Source: Prostheceraeus crozeri
Lineage: Eukaryota; Platyhelminthes; Polycladida; Euryleptidae
Length of the DNA: 64,000 nt
Direction: 5' to 3'
Assembly (NCBI GenBank): GCA_907163375.1
Contig: CAJQUW010007086.1
Location: 62,001 to 126,000, forward strand
Positions 14,205-26,300 of the stretch are shown here, piece after piece (positions within the stretch are counted from its first letter, which is position 1; each line of letters starts with the position of its first letter). The notes beneath the pieces are model-generated. The model was given only the letters and a program-made list of their open reading frames with translations, ran no database searches and had not been told where the DNA came from. Both the position numbers and the translations under genes were made by a program.

Positions 14205-16580
14205 GTAATTGCATGCATGGTTTCGAGCAATTTTGTCCTGTTAGCATCCTTCTTAGTCAGAGAATTGGCAATCTGGAAATAAGTCCCTACCCACATCACT
14301 CTGATCTCAGCACTCTGGGACATTTGACGAACAACACCCATGTCAATACAAAGTCGTTTATCTAAAATCAAATTTCTAGATTCTGCAGAATTTACCAATG
14401 AAGCATTGTCAGTATGACACACAATTGTAGAAGACAAAACTAAAGAGTCTCGGAGTATTTTCGAAATTAGAATAGCACACTCAACACCATCAATCAAAGA
14501 TACTGTTTCATCTGCTAATGTCGACTTAACGACACGACGACGTTTCCTCGATTGCCGCGACACTAGCGGTCGAGACTCACCATCACTGATGAAGATAACG
14601 TAAGCTCCTTGAGAGCCACCGTGGTAAGTTACCAAATGATGCGTCGACATAGACTTCTAATCGTAATGAGTTCGAATCTGCATTTCCAAAGTTGAATGAT
14701 AATCCATACATCTCGTTGTTCAGTCTCCCAACTTGATTAGCCAATTTCAAATGCTCAACTCGAGGATGCTTCAGGTTTGTTGCCAAATTACACACTTCGA
14801 ACGACAAGTCTGGTCGCGATTGTTTCGACACCCATTTTATTGAGCCAACCAAAGAACGATATTGCTTAAATCTGGATGCTGACTACGACGGATCATTGCT
14901 ACCACCATTGTTTGTGTTTTGCCTCTTTCATATTCTTTATAAATTTCGATTGATCCAGTTGAATAGAATAATGCTTTTGTTCAAGCGACAAAACGAGGTA
15001 TTTGAAACATTTGGTTTCACTCTTACTGATTTGGTAGCAGTCCATCAGTTAAGCTATGACTTTTTCTTTGAATTCTTCTGTACCTCCCCAGCATAAATCG
15101 GCGACATGAATGCATATGATACTACCGAGAATACCAGATGAGTCTTTCCATGTGAAGAGTCCGATGTCCCTGGGAGAGTTGTAGGCACCAAGAGATTGTA
15201 ATTTAGTATTCAGACTAAAATGCCAGGCATGTGCAGCGTCACTAAGGCCGCAAACTGTCTTCCGTAGCCGCCACAAATTATCACTTTTTGCTTCGTGGAG
15301 GAACTAAAAAGACTTCCCGTTCAATTTCATTTCCCTACAGGAAAGCTGATTTTATGTCGATAGACTTCACTGTCCAATGTTTCATGGACATGATGGCAAG
15401 AGCGATACGAAAAACATCTTTAGAGCATGTAGGTGAGCACGTTTTCACTAATACCTGCTCTACAAATACCCCTGCCACAAGACGAGCCTTCACTATTTTC
15501 TCCCCCTCAATGAATTTCTCAGTTAACACCCACCGCACAGATATGGCAAACTGACCACGATCCTGAACTTCTTCATAGACGCCCTTTTCCTTCCATAGTT
15601 GTAGTTCGGAAGCTTTAGCCTATCCTCTCTTTTTAAAGAACATATGAGAACTTCTTCATCGGGAATCTCGCTGAAGTCGAACACTTTGCTCAAATCTACT
15701 CATCTCGATTCACCATCATTGTATTTTACCATTGTATTTATTCATTGTACATCATTGTAGCAATGCTTATTTCGGCACGTAACCTTTCCTGCTCTCCCTA
15801 AAACTTCTGCAATTGATTTTTGTGAGGTTGCATCTCCGAAATTCAATGCGCTGACCCTTTTCCGGGTTCATATTTGCTTCTCTGGATTTTTCATGAGCGA
15901 CTGTTTATTCTACCTCATCTTAAATTTAAGTTTCGTCAGACTGCTTGTCTTCTTCTTCCTCATATCAGTCTGGCGCAGAATCGCCATCGTCTTCATAAAT
16001 TGAGGAGCTCTTCCGTTGAATTTGTGATTCTGGAGGCGTATTCGAACTTCCAGCTGAGCGAACTCGAGTGATGACCCCTGATGACTAAAACACCATGTTT
16101 CATGAGAATGTTTTGACCAGTGTTTTATCCAGCCCTGTTTTGGGGGGGGGACTTTCCCCCTCTAAATGTCAGAATTCCCCCTCCCTATGACATAAGCCTA
16201 AAGAGTAGGAGGTAGATTAGTTTGCAAACATGCATTTGTAGGATTATAGTCAAGCACAATTTTGTTCGGAGAAAATTCATCATGGTTCTGAATGACGTTC
16301 GTAGTTCGTAGCCCTTACAGCCCAATCCAAATCAATTGGTCAATTGTAGTTTTGTTTCTGTCATCACTTGCCGATTAGAATTACCCAGGATTCCATTGTA
16401 GCGCTTTACAATGTCATTACTCCTTGGACTTTCGGTTGCCGTTGTGATCAGACACACATTGAAAATGTAAGCCAAACTTCGAAATTTGTCGTTACTGAAT
16501 TCACCTCCGGTAGTAGCGATTGCTGTAGGCCCTCGAAAGGCATCCATCAAATGATGCAGCATTTCATTCACTACCATGCA
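14205..16580 (-). pseudogene. decayed Ty1/copia retrotransposon pol (integrase, RT, RNase H)
   Basis: Fragments in the correct pol order run 5' to 3' on the minus strand. At 16332-16577 is the integrase catalytic core, GGEFSNDKFRSLA then ESPRSNDIVKRYNG. At 15335-15538 is the RVT_2 start, MRWVLTEKF, KARLVAG and VKSIDIKSAFL. At 15049-15276 is WRLRKTVCGLSDAAHAWH followed by the active-site region, which reads HVADL where a functional copia RT has YVDD. At 14583-14852 is GSIKWVSKQSRPDLS and VYVDASFGN. At 14195-14650 is RNase H with CHTDNASLVNS, LDKRLCIDMGVVRQM and VMWVGTYFQIANSLTKKDA. Frameshifts separate the pieces and the RT active site is damaged, so it is dead. I could not delimit LTRs. Confidence 0.85.
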
Positions 16581-16947
16581 AATTTAACTGGTGCTAGAGA
16601 CCCAGGCAACATTCAGGCAGCCGCAAGTTATTAATCACCTATCTGAATACACACTTTGCGTGCATTTAGTCAAGCGTCATTTTCATCTCCTAATGGGCAA
16701 GCCTTGCATCAATAATATGCATACTTTCAGAGAAACACTTCTACCGAAAACATCAAAAGCACGTTTGTTCTTGCTAGCAACTTATTTTAGAATAAGTATA
16801 ACATTGAATTTTAAATAACGTAGGCCTACTACTAATAAGCCTCATAAAAAATATGATAGTAAAAATTTTTGTGTGGAAATCTGTGAGTTATTTAGTTGGA
16901 TGGGGAATTTGAATTACGTTCCAGCGGCAACTCAACCAGTCACATAG

Positions 16948-17655
16948 CTTAGCACCAGGGATGCGGAGTCGGAGTCCTATCAAATGATAAGACTCCGGAC
17001 TCCAGCTTATAACTAGACCCCCAATATAGCACAAACAAATTATTTATTTTCGTGCATAGCTGTCACTGTCTTGATGTCAACTTTCTCCGTCAAACAAAAG
17101 TACAGAGACAGCAGTGCATGCAAAGCTTCCAATAGTTTAGGGAATGAACCGTGATAGTAAGAAAAGGATTGTCTTTTCACTCGGTGATTTAGTGTAGAAG
17201 ACAAGCCTTCCTAGCCTCGATCACACCTACGCACCAAAGGTCACATCAGAGACAAAAATGAAATACTAGTTTGTTTGAGAACATTACCTCTTACCCTCAC
17301 GTTAATCATGTGTGATGTCTCCTCATATTTTTTGAAGAAGGATAGGGATTTTCCTGCCTGATAGAGACTGGAGAAATACCGTGTGAAGCACACATCAAGA
17401 AGATGGGAGGAGCCGAGTCGCATGCATCCAACTTGAAACGACATTTGATAAACTTTCATCGAAAATGATTGATAATTGATGCAGCAATGATCCCTAAAGA
17501 TAGGTTCAGGAAAGCCTATAATGATCCATGACGTAGGTTACCAGTTTTTTCAAAAAAATATGCTATTCCGGTTGATAAGCCAGAGTCCTATCAACCCCCG
17601 GAGTCGGAGTCGGAGACCTATCAAAATGATAGGACTCCGCATCCCTGCTTAGCAC
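16948..17655. mobile_element. non-autonomous hAT MITE with perfect 8-base target duplication
   Basis: The element (16956-17647, 692 bases) starts with CAGGGATGCGGAGTC and ends with the exact inverse. It is flanked on both sides by CTTAGCAC (16948-16955 and 17648-17655). GGAGTC words are repeated inside both ends. No transposase frame is present. CAGGG termini with 8-base duplications are the hAT hallmark. Confidence 0.92.
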
Positions 17656-20600
17656 ACACCATTTTGATTTAAAAATCATTGGGGACTCCAAAAGGAGACA
17701 GTAGATGCGCTCATACTGCTATCTGAAAAAATGATAGACTAACATTTCAATTATGTTCACTCAAACAGGGTGCAAGGCAAATATCTGTGTTCCTGACACA
17801 ATCATGACATGAACACGATCGTGATTCTCCAGTTGGGCCTCGTGATTCGTACTCGTGTTCTGACAAATGACAATTAAAGTCTTGCTTCTATAAGTCGTGC
17901 AAATATGGTCTTTTCTCGGCTCGACAATTCACTTCACTCGGTGAATTTCAATGAGGCAGTCTTCTCTGTGCGTAGAAGTTTATTGTTAACAGCGTGTTAA
18001 CTTTCTCGATGCAAACACCATCAAAAATTTCCTTAACAGTCGAGACGGATCCAATTGCGCACAAATTAACTTAACGTCATCGGCATTTCATTGGCCACTT
18101 AAATAACCACCAACAAAATTATTTCATCTATAGGCGTCATTTCCGACCGATTAGATGATTAGGTAGGTCTAGTGTGTGGAATTTGAGCATGATAGGGGGA
18201 GCTTTCGAACGGAAGTTTTTGGGTCAACGCTGCAACCAAAGCCGGAAAAAGGGTGATCAAAAGGAAGAGGACATTGATTCATATAGCACTATCATCCTCG
18301 CACTAAGAACGCCCGCGAATTATTTTGAAAACAGTTGAACCATAAATGGAAAAAGTAGGAGATATGCCCATTTGATCCTTGAAAGGGACTCTCCAATGCA
18401 TGCATTCCGCATTTGGCTAAATAATGCTTCAAATAAGGTGCGTGGATACCCTTGTGCATCAGAAATTCATAGTAGGTCTCGCTTGTGAAGATCCACACAA
18501 ACATTCCGCAGATGATCATTCTGTAATTTATTGTAATTAGACCTATAATGAATTCACAAAAATTGGGCTTCTGTCAAAATTCACAGAGTGAAAGTTAAAC
18601 AATGTTCCCAAACTTGATTTTATTTATTGTGAAGAGTTCTATTACATTAATATGAATAAAATACTGTGTGTGTTGTCATCAAGACCCTGAAAGAATGGAG
18701 ATAGCATTCTGGATTCCACTCTTTTTGTGATGGTTTCGCTACCTTCGAATTATTTCATTCAGCGCTTTCTGCTTCTCGAATTTATTTGTTATCTTTATGA
18801 ACAAAGAAGGTCAATTATTGGTGATAAGACAATTAAGCTTATGAAGAATCGTGAGGAAACTAGGCCTGCGCCTGTCAATGTTGCTCATATTCACTAAAAT
18901 AATGAACTGATGCTCAATCAATCTGGTTGAGGCAATGTAAAGCCTATCTACTGGAAATATTCTTCACCCTCAGGGAAGGAAGGTGCATCTCCAGTGCCGG
19001 GGATGAGATGAGGCAGTGCAGGGGAACTTCCCCACTTTCCCTCCCCTCAAATCCAACACTGCAGGTACCTCTTGTGTAGGATATAAACATGAAACATGTT
19101 GGAATGTGTGTGAGTATGCGTGTGTGCAATAATCAGGCAAATTTTGGCTCTTAGTTGTAAATCAGGTAAAATTTAGCAAACACCCCCCCCCCAATGATGT
19201 TTCCTTAGCGACGCTTCTGGAGGCAAGCGACCAACAAACTACTCACATTTTCCTTAATACCTTGCTGCATAGGTGAATAAACGACTAACAATGACTTGTA
19301 ACCATCATATGGAGGGCGGTAAAGAGTGAATACAAAGCGCTTAGCGTGGCTTACGGGAGATGAGAGAGCTCCCATTGTTAAGTCTTGATGTATGAGGCGA
19401 AGTTTGTGTAAAGGCGGATTAGGGCCTACATATTTATCACACAGCGATTACATCTTAATGGGATTCGAAATAGGAATATTAGCATATTAGACGTCTGTTG
19501 TGAAGAACGTGTATACGGCAGTGTTTGGAATCTATGGTATTAGTACAGTATATTAACAGCAAGAATGAGTAGTATTACAAGTCTTAAGATTTCCATTTTT
19601 ACCAGATATTGGGCCGAAGCTGATCAATTTTAATTCGTTGCCACGAGAAAGCTACATTGAGTTCTTTTAAGAACTGATTAATCCAATGGCTACAGTAGCA
19701 TTGACTTTGTACACTTGCCGATAGGAGAACGCCATCAGTTCTCATTAGGACTACTTTAACTAATAATTTAAATTAGTAAGCATTATATTCTATTATAAAT
19801 GGCTACTGGGATGACTTTCATCATCGTATGAGAATAATTCTAGTGTCAAAAAACACATTTGAAAACTTAGTCTATTGAAGATATGTACAAGTTATATAGA
19901 GTGAATTACATTCCATTATGTATAATTGCGCTCAAATCGCGCTGATTACCTCAACCGCCTTAACGTGACTAATTTACTCTGGCTCAATGAAAAGCCGCCT
20001 TAACTTAACTAATTCATTCCTGCTAATTCATCGCGATAGTGCCAATATTATAAAAGCAGAATTTATGAATTATTTGTCTTAGAGTTCGAAAGCTCATTGG
20101 AAATCTGTGATAAAACTTCTAAATAAAAACCTCAAGTCGCTCAAGAAAAGTCTGGGATAATTCGATTTTCAATTTCCACAAACGTTGTGAGCCCAAATGC
20201 TCTCGTGGCATGGACCGCAGATATTTGCTGATAGTTATGTCAACAACTCGGGTAGGTGTCTATAGTGTACATAGCTCTGTCTGCTGCTAGATCCAAGGAT
20301 TAACCGAAACTGTGAAGAACTTAATGGGTGTCGACTTAATCCGTCAGGTGGAATCCTGGAAAAAAACCTTTACAAAAATGATTCCTTGATCACAGCAAAA
20401 TTAACGCAATTTGAAATAATGCTAACAGTGGCATGCAGTGATCCTTACAAAGTGCATCTGACAACAAGATGCATCCTTACAAGGCATCTGACAGAACCAG
20501 TAACACATAGAGCAACCAAAGAGCAAGTGTATTAGCAAGATGCCTACTATATACCAGCAACCACAGTCAGTCACTGGAAGCCACCATCACTCAGGCACTG

Positions 20601-21390
20601 CTGTCATGATAATGGATTTCAATGGCGAAGCACTACTTTCAATGTGCATATCACTTTTATAGTCCTCTATTATTATCAGATTCATTTCTACGCAAAATAT
20701 GTTCTTTATATCAGCGTATCACATATTTTGTCAATTTTTTTCAGATGTTTCATTCCAGAAATGAACATCTGTTAGTCGTTTGCTAACATAAGTTTTATAA
20801 CCATGCACCTTATTCCTCTCTTTGTTCACTATGAAAGATGTCATTGCCATTAGAACATAATTTACCAGCCAATCTGCATCGCCGATTTTTCAATCAGGAC
20901 ACGTATTTTTCAGCTAATGTGTAAACTTTTGTCGCATATTATTGCAGATCCTGATTCCTCGGATTTCACTATATTTGATATCTTCCGAAGAACAAACGAC
21001 TAATTGGTGATCGATTTGCGGTGATCATCTCAAAGATAGAAATAGTGAAATTAAAAATGTCTCTAAAATGAAATGTGACTTTATAACGTTAATTTCCGAA
21101 ATATTTAGGATCAAATATATATATTGTAAAGCATCCAACTTCATTAATTTCATGTAGTAATTTGTACCTTTCTTTATTGCAATTGTTTCAGAAAAACAAG
21201 CCATAATTGAATCTCATATGAGTTAGCAGGTTAGGAAGTTTTTCTCTCACTTCAAAATTAAATTATTTCGCAAAAATTATTCAGATTAAACCACGAGAAA
21301 ACATTACTTTGCAATGTCACCGTAAATGCATGGAACTAAATGTAGTCACCTGTGTAGTCAGAATTTGTAATTGACTGACCAACAGCAAAC
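17656..21390. other. unassigned DNA, no supported gene
   Basis: Small features only. There is an inverted repeat of GAACACGA type at about 17812-17860, and an imperfect direct repeat CCGCCTTAACNTNACTAATT at about 19954 and 19993. A direct repeat around ATCCTTACAA(R)G and GCATCTGACA occurs at about 20441 and 20466. No coding signal is seen. Confidence 0.45.
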
Positions 21391-21393
21391 AGC

Positions 21394-22155
21394 GTGCCTA
21401 TCCTATGGTGTCTACTCAAAAAAGTATCTGTATACAATGAAAATTTTTATATTAAAAGATTCAGTTTTTTTGCAGAGACTACGTCCCTGCGGTCCCAATC
21501 TATATACTACCGACATGACGCCCCATTTATAAGTATGAAACAAGTTGTATGTCAAAAGGAATATTTGCTAGCAATCATCGGCTAAGCGGAAATTATCCTG
21601 ATGATCATAAGGAACTCTATTGAACAGCATTATAATGGAAGTCTTCATGAAAAAGTCGAGATCTTATTTTGCTTTCTTGGCTGAAATTTCCAGTATTATA
21701 TCAATTTTCATCGACATGATTTTATGATTCACTAGATTTATGCTTCATTTCTTGAATCTGAATAGTGATGTGGAACCATTTACATATTTTAAAGTTGATT
21801 GAAATCATTGTCTTTGATTATGTTATTTTTGCTCTACCAGTGGCAGGTTGCTTATGATGCTTAAGAAGATTCTCTTGAGGTTCATCATGAAAGCAATAGC
21901 AGGTCATGGAGCTGCTAATTTAACAAACATTACCTCTCCACGGATGTCATGACACGGACGATCAGTAAAATAATATCATTTCCTTCTGCATTACTGTCAT
22001 GATCAGTCAATTTCGTTGTAACTTCTGCAAAACTGCAAAAAATTTGCATATCTCACATTTGGTAACAATACCCAATTGTATTCCCATCGAGTGTCCACAC
22101 ATTGGGGATTCAATGAATGCTGAGTTGCTACTCTACCTAATATACTTGTTCTATG
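21394..22155 (+). repeat. copy A of a long inverted repeat (uninterrupted)
   Basis: The sequence from GTCTACTCAAAAAAGTATCT to CTCTACCTAATATACTT reappears in reverse orientation at 27505-29030 with scattered mismatches and a few indels. Copy A retains the empty target GGTAG-TA-TATA (near 21506-21520 when read on the opposite strand), where copy B carries a pogo-like MITE. No transposase is recognisable, so the repeat itself is an unclassified interspersed family or a segmental duplication. Confidence 0.88.
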
Positions 22156-23234
22156 ACTACTGTATGGGTATAGTCGGCTATCTAGTAGAAGTTCAACAAG
22201 CCACTAATCACATTCTCATGCTCTCTCTCATAAGAAATTTAGCAATTTCGTAAAGCATTTGAAAACGAACATGTGACTATCAGCAGATGTTTGTTGTAAA
22301 GTGGTTGCAGATGTGTTTGTGAATCACACGCAGTCTCTCTCCCAGTACTTTTATTCAACGTCGTCATCACCATGCCGATAAGGTGGTGGCCCCCGTAATC
22401 TCACTGTGATAAGTTGCCACTATTGACAGTTTCCTTTGTAACTATCAAGTGTAAAAATGTGCATGCAAATGCCATCAACATTTGTATTTGGTCTTGCTTT
22501 TCGCTACCAGAGAACACATACTTGCGTCATCATAAGGTTTTCAGTCAATTCTCAATGCTTAAAACACGCAACACATATATTACAAATTCTCAAACTATAA
22601 AATATTATACAATTTACAAATTGAGGAATTCAGTCAGGCATTTTAGTCCACGTTTCTGATGTACAATATAATTGTTGCCTCAGCCATCACTTTGTAGTGT
22701 GATTTTACTATTACATTATCTTGTAGTTATAGTTTCAGCTCAAAATATCAAAACTCTGCAAGACACATACAAATGCATTCTGAAAGGAGCGAAAATCTGT
22801 TTACAACTTCATTATCAATCAATATTCCATTGATTGAGCTGCTTACATTTTAGATTATAAAGATACAATATGCCCTTCCATGCGATCAACCTGCAACACG
22901 CATATTGTGGAAATGCATCACGCTGAAGCAAAATTCGACAGTTGAGTATCTGATTTGATGAAAATATACATTGAAATCCAGACAACGATCGACAATTCCA
23001 GATGAAACGGGTAAGCAGACATGGGTTGACTCTGAATGACAGTCTTGAACGACGATTAGCTTGAAACGTAGGCAAAGGACAGACGATTTGTGTTGAATCC
23101 ATATTTCTCCTTGATTCAACTAGGATGTACCATTGAGAGAAATATCACATTATCTGCGAAGAAACCTCCAGTTTGAAATTATTAATTGTTCAACAGCCGT
23201 TTCAGTACAGTTATTATCAATATATGGAAACAAT
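22156..23234. other. UBC9 3' flank / 3' untranslated region
   Basis: This is sequence downstream (minus strand) of the UBC9 stop codon. The nearest clean AATAAA on the minus strand that I find is at 22350-22355, about 880 bases past the stop, so the poly(A) site is uncertain. No other gene is visible. Confidence 0.35.
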
Positions 23235-23384
23235 TCACAGGTTTGGATTGCGAAACTGAGCAGCCTGTTTGCGAATCCGATTGGCATAGTCTGTTTTATT
23301 TGTGATGTAGGCTTGATACGCATCAGCTTGTGCAGGATCTTTTTCATTTGGACTGTCCAAAAGTTCTTGAATACCCAGGAGAAT
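23235..23384 (-). CDS. UBE2I: UBC9 coding exon 4 (terminal)
   Basis: The acceptor TATATTTTCAG is followed by 49 codons ([20 protein letters not shown], then [20 protein letters not shown], then AAQFRNPNL) and TGA. The KDPAQADAY segment matches the conserved DPAQAEAY of UBC9, including the aspartate equivalent to human Asp127. The exon sits 18.3 kb from exon 3, between the two arms of a long inverted repeat. Confidence 0.94.
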   Translation of the reverse strand: MLLGIQELLDSPNEKDPAQADAYQAYITNKTDYANRIRKQAAQFRNPNL

Positions 23385-26300
23385 CTGAAAATATAGAACG
23401 TCATCTTAATCAACACGCATCATCATTGATATAAATTAATCAGAATCAGGTTTTCATTTCTCACATCATTTTATATCAATATGGGTCATTCATAAATCGC
23501 ACCAGCGTGCAGGGGGAGTTGAAGCAGCCATAACGAGACAACATTAGGGAAGGGAGACAGATTCCTCTTTATCACAAGATGACCATTACTCCTTCCAAGT
23601 ATTGTGATGCTGCCCTGTATAATATAATGCCATAGGAAGGGGTAATGTCGTACCAGCCAGCGTGTGAACAAACTAATTACAAAATTCTTGCTCTCGCCAA
23701 CTAAGAAGTAATGAGTACTACGTATAGATGGAGCTTCATGGTTATTGTGGTTCATTTAAACACAGAAATATGTACCCAGACTTGAACAATTTATGCACAA
23801 AAATTCCTTGGCAGCCCTAGAAGCTGTGCTTCGTTCCTCTGCCATCTTTATGATTTAACACAGATAGTGAATAGCGTGCCTGGCAAGAGAAGACTGCATA
23901 GGGAAAGTTCCTCCGGCAATAATGGATGAGTTAACAGATGAACTATAACTCATTCAGCATGAATTTATTGGCTTTGTTGAACTTGAAAGACATCATAATT
24001 AAAAAAGCAAACGCGAGCATTCTCTGTATACATGGCACAGTTCTTTTGAACGTGCAACTGAACAAAATTCGTGCAGTTCTAATTTCAAATATACAATTGT
24101 TTTTCTTGATTTGTGCAGTTGAAAAATTGTAGTCAGGAAAAGAGATAAATCAAGAACGTAGCAGAAAGTGGAGTGGATGTCAAGATATGAATGACAATTA
24201 TGCCTTTATAATATCTTGTCTAATGTGAGGCTTAAATATTAGTTGCAATGTGTTACAGGGTGTATAACGGTTTCGGATTTTCATTTTCCCTGACTTTTCC
24301 AGGTTTTTCCAGGTAACTCAAAAAAATTCCAGGTCGCCTTTTGGGTTTGATCGAGTCTCAATTCAAGGTAGTTTCCATGTTATGATGCCTAGATATATTC
24401 ATTTCTGTGCGATTGATGGAAAGAAATCAGTATGGAATTAGATAATAGCCATGTAGTTCTCATAATTATGCACGGTACATGAAAAGATAGAACGTAAAAT
24501 AAAATAATGTTTAACACAGTAGGTCGTATATTGATAACAATCATCATGATTGTGTGATACAAAACCAGTCATTAAAAACAACCCGTAAAAATGATTTAAA
24601 CTGAATAACAAAGTAGTACTGACTAGTAAAAATTACAGACCTTTTGGTATGCAGCTCTGGGAAGCAGAAAACAGGATGGCAAAAAAGACTACCCTGTTAA
24701 CGAAGTATAAAAATGCAAGAACGGACATTACACTGCACAAGGGTCGATTTGTTACTCTCATATTAGACTCTGACAAAAATTGATTAAGGTACGGTATTCA
24801 ACATTTAAGTTTATCAATTATCGTCCAATGTTCAAGAGGATTTGAAAGATGATATCCTGTGATTATTGACACATTATGTGTGTGTAGGTGTGTGTGATTT
24901 TAACCACTGGTTTTAGTTGGCAAAAAATCGACCCTGTGTGTAAACCAACCTGATTAAAACAAAATAAGCAAAAATAATTGCGCTAAGACATGTCAGAGTG
25001 ATTAATTTTTAAATACGTTTATATCTTCATCGATTTGGTCAATTTCAAGCAAAAGTTTCTTTTTCATCTCTTCTTTTTCTTTGATTTCTATCATCTTCCG
25101 TTTTCGTTCATGGTTTTCTTTCGAACACGATGCGGAATTTTTCGCTTCCTCCTTTCTCGCTTCTCGATAAAGAGCAGGCGCGTTTCTAGCTGACAGGATC
25201 ATCCTCTTTGTGACCTCAAACTTTCGCGCATCTTCACCGTAAATTGCTCTCGTATGATCTTGGATGATCCTTTGGGTAACGAGGGACAATTCTTTCTGAC
25301 TTTCTACTGTAGCATCTTTGTTAACAGAAAAACCTCGCTCAACAGAGGCTTGGCCATGAGACAGACACAAGATGATGCGCATGAAATTCAAAAGATGCGG
25401 AAATTGCGAGGAATCGTTGGAATCATCATGCAGGCATTGCAACATGAAAGTGTCGAGTCTATCAGCACTTTCATTGAACGATCGAAGAAGGGTCACTTTC
25501 TGTTCTTTAGTTGTCACTGTTTCGTACTGACGCTTCACTTGATCAGCATCAAGTCCCAAAATCCATTTGGTAGCAACCAACTCATTCAGTGCATGATCCA
25601 AAAGAACGAATTTCCGCGCACTTTCCGAGACCATGATCAATGGATACAGACATGCAAAACCTTGCACTAGAGTACACTTCAACGGGCACCTTCTCTGGAA
25701 GCCTTCAAGAAATCGATTATTTGCTTGTCAGAGATGCGCGAGCCACACGCTCAAATCGCGGATTTCGCAGTAAATCCAATATCAATATCAAGTCCTTCAA
25801 GCTATCTTGAGTCATCGGAATACTCAATTTCTGAACTGTGGATCGATCAGGCTTCACTAGGCTTCACGAAACGCTTCAAGAGAGTATCTATGATGATTTC
25901 AAAAGCTTCAAACAAGAACGGTACCATCGACTTGTGTGCTTGGAATCGGACAAGAAAGATTTCCAAGTCTTTGGCGACCGTAACAAAGATGCACAATCTT
26001 GCCTTCAGTAGAGGATCTTTCAACATTTCCTTCATCGTTTTGTACGAGTTCGAATCAGGTTCCTTCTTGAATTTCGTGACATTTTCGACGTAGACCTCCA
26101 GATTTGGGATTTCCTCGATAACTTTTTCAGCGACAGCTACATTTTCAATCCAACGAGTGGCACAATATTTTGGCGGAACTTTAGGACTTTTTGTCACCGA
26201 ATAGTGAAGGTAATCTGCCCGTCGTGACGGAAGATTTTTTGAAAACTTCCCAGCAGCTACGCAAGAACTTCATGATGTTGATACTTTTGTCTCCAGTGCG

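Noticed and set aside
16131-16200. Poly-G run with C-rich partner near 16141, possible quadruplex or hairpin
   Set aside because: A single G run followed by short C runs looks like mononucleotide slippage. It does not have four G tracts with short loops.
17812-17860. Inverted repeat GAACACGA...TCGTGTTC as a regulatory operator
   Set aside because: Short arms with an internal partial repeat and no gene next to it. It is better described as minor repeat structure.
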